From Tetrahymena elliotti 4EA (lineage: Eukaryota > Ciliophora > Oligohymenophorea > Hymenostomatida > Tetrahymenidae): a stretch of 64,000 nt of DNA. Below are positions 41,239-53,599 of this stretch, one piece after another (positions within the stretch are counted from its first letter, which is position 1; each line of letters opens with the position of its first letter). The position numbers and the translations under genes are program-made. The notes below the pieces were generated by a model. That model was not told where the DNA came from. It saw only the letters and a program-made list of their open reading frames with translations, and did not search any database. The stretch spans positions 157,242-221,241 of the forward strand of contig JH720358.1 in the NCBI GenBank assembly GCA_000231825.2. Reading direction: 5' to 3'.

Positions 41239-42439
41239 ATGCTTTTACCCAAAAACGCCATTTAATCAGCTCGTTACTTTGAAATTTAAAGAATACCAGC
41301 TAAGATTGCTAAGAGTACTTGATTTATTTAAAAATATTTTAGGGAAAAGATAAGCTAAATCATTCATTTATATCAAGAATACTATAGAATATATTTTATC
41401 AATACTGCAAAAATATTAATAATTTTTATCAAAAATTATAAATATCATAGCTGCAAATGAAAAAATTTTGAGTGTTGGTGTTGCTTAGAAGAACAACATC
41501 TAACCTAAGACTGTTACAGCTGAAGGTTAAATTGGTTTCGTTCAACGTAATTAGTTTCATTGATCAAATTTAAGCACTATTGTCTAATGAGGATTGCAAA
41601 TAAATACAAATTACTATTAGCATAATATTCATTCTAATATACCTTTTGAAAGGTTAGATCTTAGCATTATTTATTTAAGTCTAATGTTTGTAAATATTTA
41701 GATCAGTAGAATACTTACATGCTGCTTAATAACTTTGTTCAATCATTTGCATTCTCATTAGCTAGTTACTTATATTGAATAATTAATTCTATATTATTCT
41801 AAGCATAACAATTAACATATTTTATTAGACCCCCAACTTGATAGCAGCTGCCAATATACCCAATTCTACACTCCTTAACGTCGTGATATCCGTGGAAGAG
41901 TTGCCAGAATCTATGTTTAAGATATCAACCATATGCATGATAGTATTTATGATAATTTATTTAAAAATTAATTTAATTAAAATAAATTTCAATATTAATT
42001 TGATAGCCCCTCAAATTCCTGAAGGATATAAGTGGACTCTTGAATTTGAAAGACAAGCCTAATATAAGACTCCTTGGATGGGATGGTAGGATTATTTAAG
42101 TCTTTAAGACAATAATTATATATTTTAAATTTAAAATAAGGTCATTCAATGGTGATACTTTCTCTAAAAGAAATCACTATTTCTGCACCTTAGAAGATGC
42201 TATTTCTTACTGCAAGCAAATGGGTATTCTAAAATGATAGATATTCTATTTACTTTATTAATCTTGTATTTTAAATAGGATTCGGTTATGAAGTTTCTTT
42301 CCCTCGTTCTCGTTATCACACTAGAAAGAGTAAATTATCTATTTATTAAAATTTGATTATAAATTTGAAATATCTAAAAGGTTATGCTGATAATATGCTT
42401 TGGCCTGGTCACGATAATGCTGTCGATGAAGACTGTTGA
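41239..42439 (+). CDS. NDUFS4: NADH:ubiquinone oxidoreductase subunit NDUFS4 (complex I, 18-kDa type)
   Basis: Predicted 185 aa in seven small exons (41239-41314, 41451-41546, 41829-41942, 42007-42085, 42141-42223, 42279-42329 and 42381-42439); phases and total length agree. The N-terminus (MLLPKNAIQSARYFEIQRI) is basic and hydroxylated with no acidic residue until position 15, as expected for a mitochondrial presequence. The family core is RGRVARIYV, then KWTLEFERQAQYKTPWMGW, GDTFSKRNHYFCTLEDAISYCKQMGFGYEV, matching the R.y.P / W..eF / PLMGW / F...EDAi.fae..G pattern of NDUFS4. An accessory subunit of the complex I matrix arm needed for assembly. The acidic C-terminal extension (WPGHDNAVDEDC) is not in animal forms. 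Confidence 0.93.
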
Positions 42440-43339
42440 TTTAGATTTCAAACTTAATAATTAGCTAATTCTTACTCACTTTCATTGAAGAAAGAAAATA
42501 TTTGAAATGATAATTCAGAATTAAAATATCTTAAATTGTTTTGTATCAAAAAGTATTTATTCACAGTTACCATTTCAAATTAATTACTAAAACTCTCTTT
42601 AAAAAACCTAAATTACAAATTAAATAAATTTAAATATGCTTCTAGATATTTTAAATAAATTAAATTAGCTTTGTAGAAATTTCAATTAATCACACAAAAA
42701 TATTTTTTTCAATTACTTAATTCATTTAGAAAAGGAGAATAAATAATCAAGATGAATATTTTATCTTATGAATGTTGGAAAGTAGAGAAAAATAAGTACG
42801 TAAAATATTGATCTCAAAATACCTCTACTTTTTAAAAATCTTTTAATTTTAGCATTTTTAACTTGACAGTAATCTATTGAACATTTGTGTATGCTTGTAT
42901 CTGATTGAGAAATATTTAAAATAGGTTAAAGGGAAATTTAATTTGCTTTTAAATTGATAACATTTAATTTTTTAATAGCTTTTTATTTAAAGTTTCGAAA
43001 CATTTTTAATTTAAAATTTTAATCAAATTAAGAATTTATTTAAGAGCCATCATTTAGATGTTAAATAGATATCTCTATATTTAAAATAATGTTTCATTTA
43101 AAAAATCATAAGCTGATTTCAGTAAAAAAAGAGATTATTGATTTTATCTTGAAGATTTTGTAAAAAAAAATTGAAAAAGATTTTTATCAAAAAAAAAAAT
43201 TGATATGTTGAACAAGTAAATGAATTAGAATAACTAACAGAGTGGTGAATCAGTTTAATTAAGTATATTAACTATGATAACAAATTTTAATATTAATAGA
43301 AATAAAATTAATATTTTAACTAGATAAAGTTATAATATA
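42440..43339. other. Convergent intergenic region
   Basis: About 0.9 kb between the stop codons of NDUFS4 (+) and the CHR transporter (-). A+T-rich with no recognisable feature. Confidence 0.5.
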
Positions 43340-44990
43340 TCAACAAGTGCTGTAATCTTCAACACCTCTATAGTTTCTAAGTGTCATGTAACGAACAACC
43401 ATTAAGACACCTCCTAGCAAGACTACAAAAGGAGCAGGTAATTCGTAAATATTTAGAAGGACGAATGATATGATGACAAGTAATGAAGAGGTGACAACAT
43501 CATCTTAGCCAGCATTTCTCCAAAGAATGTATGTGGTAGAAAAAACGAAACCAATAGAAACTAAGCTTGCACCGCGAATAAAGTTGTTGATATTAGGATC
43601 TTTACGATGAGAATGCCAGTAGGGAAGGACACCCCAAATAAACATAAAGGTAGGAAGATAGAGGAATATGTATGCAATAACAGATCCTTTGAATCCATCA
43701 GCAAATCCACCAACATAAACTGATATATTCATAATTGGTCCAGGGATCATATTATTAACTGAAAATCCATTGAAGAAAATATCTGAAGTAATCAAATTAA
43801 GTGCTGTGAATTCAGTAAATAGAAGGGGAATACCTACATGACCACCTCCCATTAAGAGAGAACCAACATAATAAAATGAAATAGCAGCTTCTACGTCCTT
43901 AGTCTTTAATGATATTCTTAAGAAGAGAAGTATAGCTAATATAATAATGTAAGCATACAAACTATTTTTTCCAAAGACTCCTCCTTGTTCTTATAAAACT
44001 CTGCTAAAACGAGGTTCTGCTATTTAAATTGAGTCACGACTTATAATAGATACACTTGCACGATAATCTTCCTTTTAAGACATTTACATAATAAATCCTC
44101 CAATGATCATAAGAGCAAGCATAAAAATAGGAGACTGATATAAAATATATAAAACTAAACTTGTTCCAATGATAAAAGAATCTTGCCATGAGACTTTCAT
44201 TTGTGTACAAAATTTCCAAGCTGCTTAAAATACTACTGATACAGATGCACTAGCAAATCCATGTAAAGCCAATTTACCTAAACATGGTACAACCAATGAA
44301 TTCAGTGACAAAATACGATACAAACAACCAAACAAACCCATTATAAATGCACCAGGAAAAGTAAGCCCTATAAAAGCAAAAATACCTCCTTTCCAATTGT
44401 TTGTAACTAAAGACCCTATTTCCAATAAAAAATAAGTAAATCAAAGAATACAATAACTTCACTCTCTTTCTTTTTCAGGAAAACAAAATTGCCATTTTTA
44501 AATAAATTTTTATTCTCAAAATCAAAACAAAGTAATTTGCATTTTTTGTTGATACTTGCATTCAAAAACTCTATCAAAATGTGGCTATATTAAGTGTTTA
44601 TACAATTTTTAATTTGTTTCTGCAAAATAAATATGAATATTGTTAATATAATTTAATTAGATGATTGATACCTATTGCTATTGCTACTTATGTGATAACA
44701 GAACCTGGGATACCGCAACAAATAGTAAATATTTCTTAAAATAATTCGTTGTTCACCCATTTAAGATCATCTACAAATATTTTTTTTAAATCTTCAACCT
44801 AATTCATAGGCCCTCCAAAACTCTTACATCCAATATTAAGCATAACTTTAAGAGTTTCGAAATAGCCTGCATCTGTTTTAAGATCCATCAACTCTATTTC
44901 ATCTGCTTGCTCATCTATTTAAATTGTATCAGCATTGTAACGCGATTTAACTGGATACTCGCTAGTTAGCTATTCCTAAGTAGTAGCCAT
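43340..44990 (-). CDS. Chromate transporter (CHR) family membrane protein
   Basis: Predicted 464 aa, two exons (44672-44990 and 43340-44415; 256-nt intron 44416-44671). It shows the two-fold pseudo-repeat of long-form CHR proteins. In the first half: SFGGPMNQVEDL, W(V)NNELFQE and CCGIPGSVITQVAIAIG. In the second half: GGGHVGIPLLFTE, FFNGFSVNNMIPGPIMNIS and YVGGFADGFKGS. Each half is followed by several hydrophobic segments, about ten in all. Both FGG/GGG and iPGP signatures that define the family are present. Bacterial members export chromate or take up sulfate-like oxyanions; the ciliate substrate is not known. The hydrophilic, acidic N-terminus (about 60 aa) shows no signal peptide. The gene has the same codon use and in-frame TAA/TAG as its neighbours, so any transfer is not recent. 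Confidence 0.93.
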
Positions 44991-45471
44991 ATAATATTGA
45001 TTAATTTATTTATTTATTGCTTTTTATTTATCAAATGCCTTAAATAATTTAGAAATTTATTTTAATAAGAAGATATTTAAATTAATTAAACTTTCTTTTC
45101 GATCTTAGATTTCTTTATCCTATAACAAACATATTTGATTTATGTTTATATTTAATCAATCAATCAATCGATCTACCCATTTATTTACTTCAAAAAAATT
45201 AAATATTCAGTAATAAAAACTGACTTATGGACAATGATATTCTACATAAAATTAAACAAACAATGAATAACACTTTATTTTCTTTCTTTAAAATTAATAA
45301 AATCATTAAGAATACATACAACAAAAAACAATGAACATTCATTTAGTAAAATCTAAGTTTCTAGATACAAAAAAAGATTTTCAATAGAAAATATATTCAA
45401 TCTATAATCTATTTTAATTAATGAATCAATATTTATTTTTAATTTAAAGAATTTAATTTGTATTATCACAG
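44991..45471. other. Short intergenic region
   Basis: About 480 bases between two minus-strand genes, A+T-rich. Expected to hold the CHR-gene promoter and the 3' UTR of the coiled-coil gene. Nothing else seen. Confidence 0.5.
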
Positions 45472-47359
45472 TCATTACTAATATGTATATCTCTATTGAG
45501 TTACTGTTTGAGTAGTATATTAGTTAGGCTATAAAGTACTTCTAAACTAAGCAGGTTGATTGTTTTGATAATTATAAACTCCATTTGCATTGCTAACATT
45601 TATAACATTACTGTTAGTTAAAACGTTATTATTATTATAATTATTATTGTTGTTGTTGTTGTTAATAGTATACATTTCACTGCTACTGCGAACACTCATT
45701 CTCTGTTGTTACTAAGAATTATTGAGGATATTAGGGTACTATTATACCTCCTTCTATGTAAAATTTTGACCTACATCTACATTAAAGTTGAGTTTTGAGT
45801 GGTTAGGATAGAGTTTTTCTATTTCTTTCTTTAGTACTATAACTGTTGCTTTTAATCCTTCATTTTCTATCTCTCTTTTCTATGAAATTGCTTCAAACTG
45901 TTTTAAATTCAATATTTCTCTTTGCTGAAGCTAAATTTTTTGATCCTTAGCTTAAATATCTTGACAAAATCCATCAACATCTTTTTGTAAAAGTACTAAT
46001 TATGAAGTTAAAGCACTTATCTAATTTTTTAGTTGATCTATTTGTTAATCACTGCGAATTTAATCTTATCTTCTAATATTTTATATTTCTTCTGCAAAAT
46101 GAATCTTCAAGCTCTTCAATTCATCATTTTCTTGTTTCACTTGTTGATATCTCTTTTCTATCTCTATGATTTCTTTTGTATCTAAAAACAATAAAACATT
46201 TTAATATATGATTTGTCTGTAATATCTTTTTTGTTAAATTTACTTGAATTAATTTCACTCATATTTTTTGTGTGATTGTCTAAAATAGACAATCTGTTTT
46301 CTTAGAATTAAACTTTGTTATTTAATTTCATCATTTCTTCAGATTTGTTTCTTATCTCTTTATCAAATTACTAACTTTTATCTTTGAGCAAAGCTTCATA
46401 ATTTTACTTGAATTAAACAGACAACCTTTACTCAATCTTAACTGCCTCAATCTTGTTAAATTCTACAAGCTCTTATATTTTTTATTTTGAGTCTAATATT
46501 TGCTAATCTTTCTAAGTTATCAAAAGCTTTAGATTTGATATCTCCTTATCCATAACTTAAATTCGAGTTACAAACTCATCATATTAATTGTCATCTCCCT
46601 TAACTAATCTCTTATTAAGTTAATCTATCTCTGAATCTTTATCCTTTATGATGTTTTTAAATCCTATTGATATACAATCATATTACTTTTAAAAGAACAA
46701 AAAATCTACTAATCCTTAAAACAAAGTTAATGCTTGATATTCATTAGAATTTAATTTGGCAAATTTCCGTTTTTAAGATTGTATTATAAAATAAATAGCA
46801 AGAATAAAATTTACTTTTTTCAGTTTCTTCCAAATTTGTGATAACTATTTTGTATTTTTCTATTTGATAATCTCTAGCTTTATAGCTAATAATTATTTCA
46901 TTTAGTCTCTTTACTTCACCTTACAAACTATTTATCATACTGTCCTTTTCATATGCTTGTTAGTTTAATTTCTTTCTCAAATCATCGCATGTTGCATTTA
47001 ACTTATCAAAAAGCTCTCTATTTTCTGACTTTAGTCTTACTTCCATTTAAACCTTTTAGCTATATTCCTATTACATTTTAAGTTCATCTCTTAATAGCTA
47101 AATCTCTTTATCTTTCTTAATCATTTCTTTAATAAATAATAAACATAATTATAAATCTCAATTTCATTTTTTGAGCAAAAAGATATTTATATTTACATTC
47201 TTCATACATCTGTAATTGTCTGGTATTCTGATTTATTTTTTCCCAAGCAGCCTTCACAATAGAGTCAGGAGTATGCTCTAAATCATTAGGATCTTGAATT
47301 GGTTGCTATTAATTTTGTAAAGCCACTGTAGAAGACTATTTACTGTAAGGTTAATTCAT
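45472..47359 (-). CDS. Coiled-coil protein, function unknown
   Basis: Predicted 557 aa in four exons (47197-47359, 46815-47126, 46244-46732 and 45472-46181), all in phase, ending at TGA 45472-45474. Apart from a Gln-rich leader (about 1-30), residues about 45-430 are almost continuous heptad-rich coiled coil (for example KKDKEIQLLRDELKMQQEYS and DQQILDSKQKIQELVEFNKI). The last ~110 residues are low-complexity Asn/Gln/Ser/Tyr, including a poly-Asn run encoded by a gtt/att-type trinucleotide repeat near 45630-45665. Nothing identifies a family. Such proteins in ciliates are often cytoskeletal or basal-body components, but that is only a composition-based guess. Confidence 0.88.
45628..45665. 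repeat. Trinucleotide repeat encoding poly-Asn
   Basis: Runs of att and gtt units (minus strand aat/aac) inside the coiled-coil gene encode two blocks of consecutive asparagines. Likely length-variable. Confidence 0.8.
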
Positions 47360-48660
47360 TTTGTTAATCAATAATTTATCTTTTATGTCAATAAAACTTA
47401 TAAATATTGCAAATTATTAATTTTTAAGTAGGTATAAGAATATAATTATCTAATATCAAATACTAATTATTAAATAAAACATAAATTACTTTCTTAATAT
47501 CACAAATAAATTCTTTGGTCAATGAAACTAGCTATTTCTGCTAAATTTAATTCTTTGAAAACCCGAATCATGAATACAATTTCATTTTATTAAATTTTAG
47601 TGTAATCCCCTTACAAAATATTATAGAGCTTTCATTTAACATATTTATTTATTTATTCAAAAAATAAATAGTAAATGAAAGATAAAATTAGATTAAAAAA
47701 TATCTAATTATATTTGGTTTGTTTCTTTATTTATTTGTTCTATCTCCCGATCTCAATTATTTATTTTTAGTGGTAATGAATTAATTTCTTTGATATTTTC
47801 TATAATTTTATTGATAGATAGCTCTCTTAATTTTAGAATCAATTTTTAAAAATAAGCTCTTAGATGTTTTTATCGCATATGTTTTTTTAACCTGATTTTT
47901 TACAAAACCAAACAATTTCAATTACTTAAAAATGTTCACTTTTTTTAAAAAAACCTAAAAAACTAATTAAACTATTAAAATATTTTTTAAATTAAAGGGA
48001 ATACACAATTTTTAAAACAAAAATTAAAACATAACAAAACTTTAGATTATGATAAAATTAGAGACTTACTCAATATCTATTTATTATTTTTTAACTCTGA
48101 GTCTGTGATAAAATTAAATAAATTTGAAATAATTTACAAATTAAAACTTTTTTGAAGTAAATAAAAAGGTTTTTTCAGACATTTGCTAAAAAATAGAAGA
48201 ATAAAATTAGGAGTCTTTGAATATATAAAATTAATATAAAAAATTTAAATTGATAAATTTTTAATCTTAAATTTCTGAAATTTTTAAAAAGAAAATAAAG
48301 AAAATTTATTCCTTTCAAAAGTTTTTTGAAATACTTAAATAGATAAATGAAATAATATTTAAAAAAGTTAAAAGTAAAATTATAAAAATGATCAAATAAA
48401 AATTACAAATTTTGAATCTTACCTTTTCTTCTTGATAACTTAATAAAAAGTTGGATATCATATAAAATACTTACTTAATCTAAAAAATCAAAGAAAGTTA
48501 GATTTCTGACAAAAAATTTAAAAACTGAATTCTAAAATTATAAAATAAAAAAAAGAAAAAATTAAAAAAATATTCAAACAAAAATTACTTACTAAAATTA
48601 AAATGAATAGTTTTCTGAAATATGAAAGTATATTTAACTTATCTAATAGTTTTTTAACAA
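47360..48660. other. AT-rich region, possible terminal exon only
   Basis: About 1.3 kb of very A+T-rich DNA upstream of the coiled-coil gene. The only coding-like stretch is on the minus strand near 47500-47625 (see the candidate gene entry). Otherwise nothing is seen. Confidence 0.4.
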
Positions 48661-48851
48661 ACTTCTTACTCATAAAGATGATATTAGAATGAGTATTACA
48701 GTAATTCCTCCATAATTTGGTATTCGGAATTTAAGATTTCTGTCTATCTGAGAGGTGAATTAATAATCACTCCAAATTAAGCATTTCTTGGAAGGTCATC
48801 TGATTTTCTTATCAAGGAATTACAGTACCTCTCAAATTATTTTGGGAACAT
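47500..48851 (-). CDS. Candidate multi-exon gene (exon-like islands), unresolved
   Basis: Two minus-strand islands of raised G+C read as plausible exons. One begins at ATG 48849-48851 and reads about 65 codons with mixed composition (MFPKQFERYCNSLIRKSDD ... EYQIMEELLQYSFQYHLYEQ). The other ends at TGA 47500-47502 and reads LYNILQGDYTKIQQNEIVFM then IRVFKELNLAEIASFIDQRI. A third short piece at about 48430-48465 (NFLLSYQEEK) ends at a good GTAAGA donor. I could not join them into one in-phase model and recognise no family. TGA-only stops make chance frames of this size common here, so this remains weak. Confidence 0.25.
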
Positions 48852-51800
48852 AAAATGAGTTCAATTATTATAAATATTTGGACATTAATGTTAGAACTTA
48901 TATTTAGAGAAAAAATACTTATTAAACAGTGAAAAAATCATAAAGAGAAGACCTAAGACTAATTTTTATATAAAAGGTGTAAAAAAAAATATTTTTAATT
49001 TATAATTTTAGCTAACAATTATCTTATTAAGTGTTTTAATGAGAAAGAAAGTAAATTATAAAATAAACAATTAATGATTAGGAAAGAAGCCTGATTGAGT
49101 CACTATAACTAATAAAAAATAAAAAATGAAGTTAATTAACTAACTTTTTAATATAATAAGAGAATAATTTGGGTTTAAACTAAAATTAAAAAAAGTAGCC
49201 CTTTTCTTAAAAAGGGTGTAAAAAAATTTATTTTAAAATCAGTGAAAATGAATTCTAAAAGCTATAAAGCTATGGTAATATTTAAATCAATTAAACTAGA
49301 TTAAATACGAAAGAAATATCATAAATTTATAATCACCAATTAATAGTAAATTTAGAATAAAATGCTGAACAAGTTAGAAGAAAATTGCAAAAAAAAAACT
49401 TTACAAAATGAATGAATGAGATGAAGATTTTTATTATAGCTTTTACTATGTTTGAAGTATTCAAAAGGTAAGCATTCCAGGTAAGTCTGATTTAATTCAA
49501 ATCCAGGAGTAGTTGATCATGCCATGAATATTCAAGGAACAAATTTGTTATTTAGAATGAATTTTTCTTGAAACAAACTTCAAGCACATTAATATTGAGC
49601 TTGATAATCCTAATATAATATTGAAGAGAAAAAAATTTTAAATATGAAAATATATTTAGTGTATATATTTTATTTAAAGATTGTATGCCATCCTGCTAGC
49701 TTTAAATTTCAATTTAACTCTTTGCTAAAACTAGAAATACACAAAAAAAATTTATACTCATAAATAAATAGCGTTTGATGCTAACTTTTTCATTTTTTAA
49801 ATATTGACCAATCAATCAATCATCTTCACAACTGATTTGAAAAAAATTTTAACTTTTTTATTTGGAACATATTTTGATTTTTTATAAATTTTGATATATT
49901 TGTTAAGATAAAAATGATCAGTAATATAAAGGTATTAAAGCATCTTTCTAATAATAGCTTTAAGATAAAATTTTTTCTTTTTTGTTACAATATTATAAAA
50001 ATATATTGAGTTCACAAATTTGAATGAAAATTATTTTAAAAGTAATTTAAATGTTTTTCTTGGAAGTAACATTCACTATATTTTAAAATAAAATAATGTT
50101 TTCAATAGATCTACATCATAAACGATTTTAAATTTATATGCCAAGATAAAAAAGTAGCGATTGTTATTTACTGTATGCTTAATATAGACGGCTAGTTATA
50201 AAACAAATTTAATGCAGTAAGCTGCTCAATAATATTGACACTAACGCTAAATAAACTGATGATTAATGGTTGAGAAAATACAAAAAGTTCCTTCTTAGTT
50301 TGAACTAGCTTCATTGTTTAGCTTACAGATATTATTTGCCAGTACTAGAATTTATTATATTATAAAAATTTATTTTATTTGAATCTGATTACAGAAATTA
50401 ATTTTTATCAACCTAATGCTTACTTTTTACATTAATTAGCATAATTATTTTTTTCTTTACAATGAAGCTTTTTAAAATTTTTTTTGAAAAGCAAAAGCTA
50501 ATAATAATAACAATGGTTATCCAGACACCTTAATACTTTTATAGAGGAAAAATATTTGAATATTACTTGTTGAATTTAGATCAAATTAACATAAATATAT
50601 TTCCCAACACACTCTGTAAGACAAATCCTAAAGTTTATGAAGAATTTTCACTAATAATTGTTTGAATATCAAAGGAAATAATATAAAGGTATTTATTAGA
50701 TTTAAATATATTAAAAATTCTGGATGGTAGACTAGTCGAGAGAGAGAGAATCTTCTTGAAACTAGAAATTTTATAAAGGATTAAAGAATGTTTGAGAAAC
50801 AGAACAAAATAGTTTTTTTAGAAGAATTTTGTGGAAGTTAATGACTATAAATATTGGCTGATTGTTGTTTGATATTTTTTAAGCCAACACTGACTGTCTA
50901 GGTTTTATTTAAATTGAAATTAACGTAATACAACAGTTTTTGTAAGCTAAAAATTATCTAAAAAAAAGACTGGTAGGCTAATTAATTAATGAAAGAATGA
51001 ATGAATGGAGTAATAATAAAATCTTTTAAAAAATATTGACAATATTTCGTTCAAATAAATTTATTTTAGTTTCATGATAAAATTTAAAATAAAAAATTTG
51101 GTTTAAATTGATGAATTATTTTGCACTTAAATTTATTCAGAAATTTATTATACTTTTTAAATCTTTGTGTAAGGTAAAGTTCTTGACAGAGGAGATCAAA
51201 ATGGATTTTAAAAGTTTTCTTGAAAATTGGGAGATGGTGTTTCTATTTTTGAAATTTCAATTTTAAATCAATTAAGGAAATAGAGTTAATTTATGGTTGA
51301 TTTAGCTGGTTAATTATTTAATTTTAATTAATAATTTTTAAAACTTGAGTAATAAATTTCTTTTTTTCTTGAATCAATTTGCAATCAATTAAAAAATAGT
51401 TAACTTAAAAATTATTGGTAGTGGTGATGAGATGATTTTGAAACAGTAATTGAACGTTTTAATTATAAAAGAATAAATCTATTGTTTTTTCTAATTTTTA
51501 AATTATTTATTATATTTCATTAGAAAGCTAGCAAAAGTTATAAAATTATGTTTGAAGGACAAGAATATTATTCCTATTTAAATATTTGTTATTTAACTTT
51601 AAAACTTATCTCGATTTGTTTAAAATTATGTATTTATTTTTAAATGTTAGATTGATTTATTCACCATTAGATTTATGTTTATAATTTTTCATTTTAAAAA
51701 AAAGTTCTTTGCTCACAAACAAAACATGGAGTAAAATGGTTTGTTTTTAATTATTCTTTGAGTAAATCCTAGGATAAAAATTTTATATTGACTGTAAAAG

Positions 51801-53143
51801 CAAATAAAAATGCATAGTTTTAAGAAAATAATAATTTTTTAAAATCTGTCTCAGAGTATCTTAGAAAAATACCCTTTTTAATGACACAGAATGAAATTTG
51901 CATTCAAATCATAAAACACCAGAATCAATAAATCATAGATAAATAAAAGATAAATCAATATGCACACCCTATCTCTACCTATTTCTTCATATTTGTATTA
52001 TTTGAATTGGGGTGAGGCAGAATAAAAAACGTTTACAATCTGAAATTATAATTTGATTTTTAAATCTTCATAATTACAAAATCAATGAATGAATTAAATG
52101 AATTGAAGTTAGAATTTAAATCTAATTAATTATCTTCTGAATGAACAAATAAAAATTTATACTTTTCTTATAATTAAATCCTTGAACTTGAATGTTCGTT
52201 CCCCTTCCTACTACCAATTGATTTTCATAAATTTATATTTAGAATGGCAGTAGCTACTAAAAATATATAAAATAACTATTGTTAAATATTTGTTCTAGGG
52301 CCGTTAATTTGCAAGAAAGGACTCATTCAGTATTAGAGAAGAATAGATTAGGCTGGCAATATTTAATTATTTTAGGCAATTAATTATGGTAAAATAATAA
52401 ATATTAGCTTTGCTAAGTGAAGAAAAGAAATATAAAAAGCAATTGATTTAAAGAAAAGAATGTATGAAAATAAATCTGCTTATTACATAAGTAATAGTAA
52501 AATCAATCAAAAAGGAATTTTGATTAATTGATTGATAAAAAATTTTAATTTGTTTTGAAGCAAAATAAAAATTACAAATAATTTTATGGAAAGAGGCTAC
52601 TTGAGAATAAGAAAATTTTTGATTGAGATAAATGGAATATCTCATGGTTTTTTAATTCTAATTTGCCTTGAGAAAAAAAATCTTATTTGTGTAAAAGGGT
52701 AGTGTAAGCATAGACTGTTCAATTACAGATTGTAAATAAGTCTATACAAAAATTAATTAATTTTTATAATTTTTTTGTTATACTAGAGTTGGGTTGGGTT
52801 ACTTACTTACTTTATTTTAATAGAATTTACATAATGTATGAAAAAGCTTGATATAACTTTAAAGTAATACAAGTAAAAAGAACTCATGATCAAAAATATT
52901 ATTTTTTACAGTTCATTACATGCATGAAGCATAAACATTTAGATTCTAAAAATGTTTTGTCATTACTTTTTGTATTTCTATTTCAATAATAGACATTCTT
53001 TCTATAATTTGTTTGTAAATTGCAGTTGCTTTATTAACTCTCTCTCTCTCTCTCTTCAGCAGTTAAAATATTTATTTTACTCTCTTTTTTTAAGAATTGA
53101 AAAGAAATTAGTTATAATAGAAATCTTATTTATCTATAATAGG
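48852..53143. other. Gene-poor AT-rich region
   Basis: About 4.3 kb with no gene I can establish. Patches of slightly higher complexity at 49420-49560, 50060-50340, 50460-50840 and 52180-52430 can be read as coding in several frames on both strands at once, which argues against trusting any of them. A (CT)n run lies at 53038-53056. Confidence 0.4.
53038..53056. repeat. CT dinucleotide microsatellite
   Basis: About nine uninterrupted CT units in the gene-poor region. Confidence 0.85.
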
Positions 53144-53599
53144 ATGAAGTAAACGATATTGAAAACAGAATAAATATTAAGTAAAATTGATGATGAAATC
53201 ATTCTGAAGGAATAATATTATATTTTTCAGAAAAATCTAGAATAAGCATAGTTTTTGAGAGAAAAATTATGGAATTTGAGAATTTTAAAATAGTAAAACA
53301 GGTTTGTAACATAAAAAAGAGATAAAATAACAAACAGAAAAACGAATAAATATAAATCAAATTTTTGCATTTACTAGAAAGTAAACAAAACACTTCATTA
53401 ATTTAATGATATTGCAATTAAAGAAAATTTACAAAGTTTGAAAAATTGCTTAATTAATGATTTCTATGTAACCAGCAGTAAAAATTTAAATAATTTATAT
53501 AGAGAGATAGGTGGATCAGATCAGAATAACAAGAAACTTTTAGAGCTCGAAGCAAGAAAAAAGAAGAAATCATACAATCTAACATACATACATGCATGA
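53144..53599 (+). CDS. Possible 151-aa ORF, doubtful
   Basis: With UAA/UAG read as Gln, a frame runs from ATG 53144 to TGA 53597-53599 and ends in a charged segment (YREIGGSDQNNKKLLELEAR then KKKK). The frame also stays open upstream to 52952. Composition is Lys/Gln/Asn/Ile-rich, there are no splice signals or homology, and frames of this length are expected by chance in such A+T-rich DNA when only TGA stops. Confidence 0.2.

Noticed and set aside
49480..49500. tRNA T-loop-like string ttcaaatcc
   Set aside because: The flanking bases do not form a five-base-pair T stem, and no acceptor or anticodon arm can be drawn around it.
49380..49610. Minus-strand frame that superficially resembles part of a SAPS/PP6-regulator-like repeat
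   Set aside because: The same bases are equally readable in two other frames, no second conserved segment was found nearby, and only a few residues matched from memory.
50460..50700. Plus-strand ORF beginning MKLFKIFFEKQKLIIITM
   Set aside because: A minus-strand frame over the same region looks equally coding. With TGA as the only stop, frames of 70-150 codons are expected by chance in this composition.
52280..52560. Exon-like plus-strand segment after a ttctag acceptor
   Set aside because: All three forward frames are open for 40 or more codons with similar composition, so no frame can be preferred.
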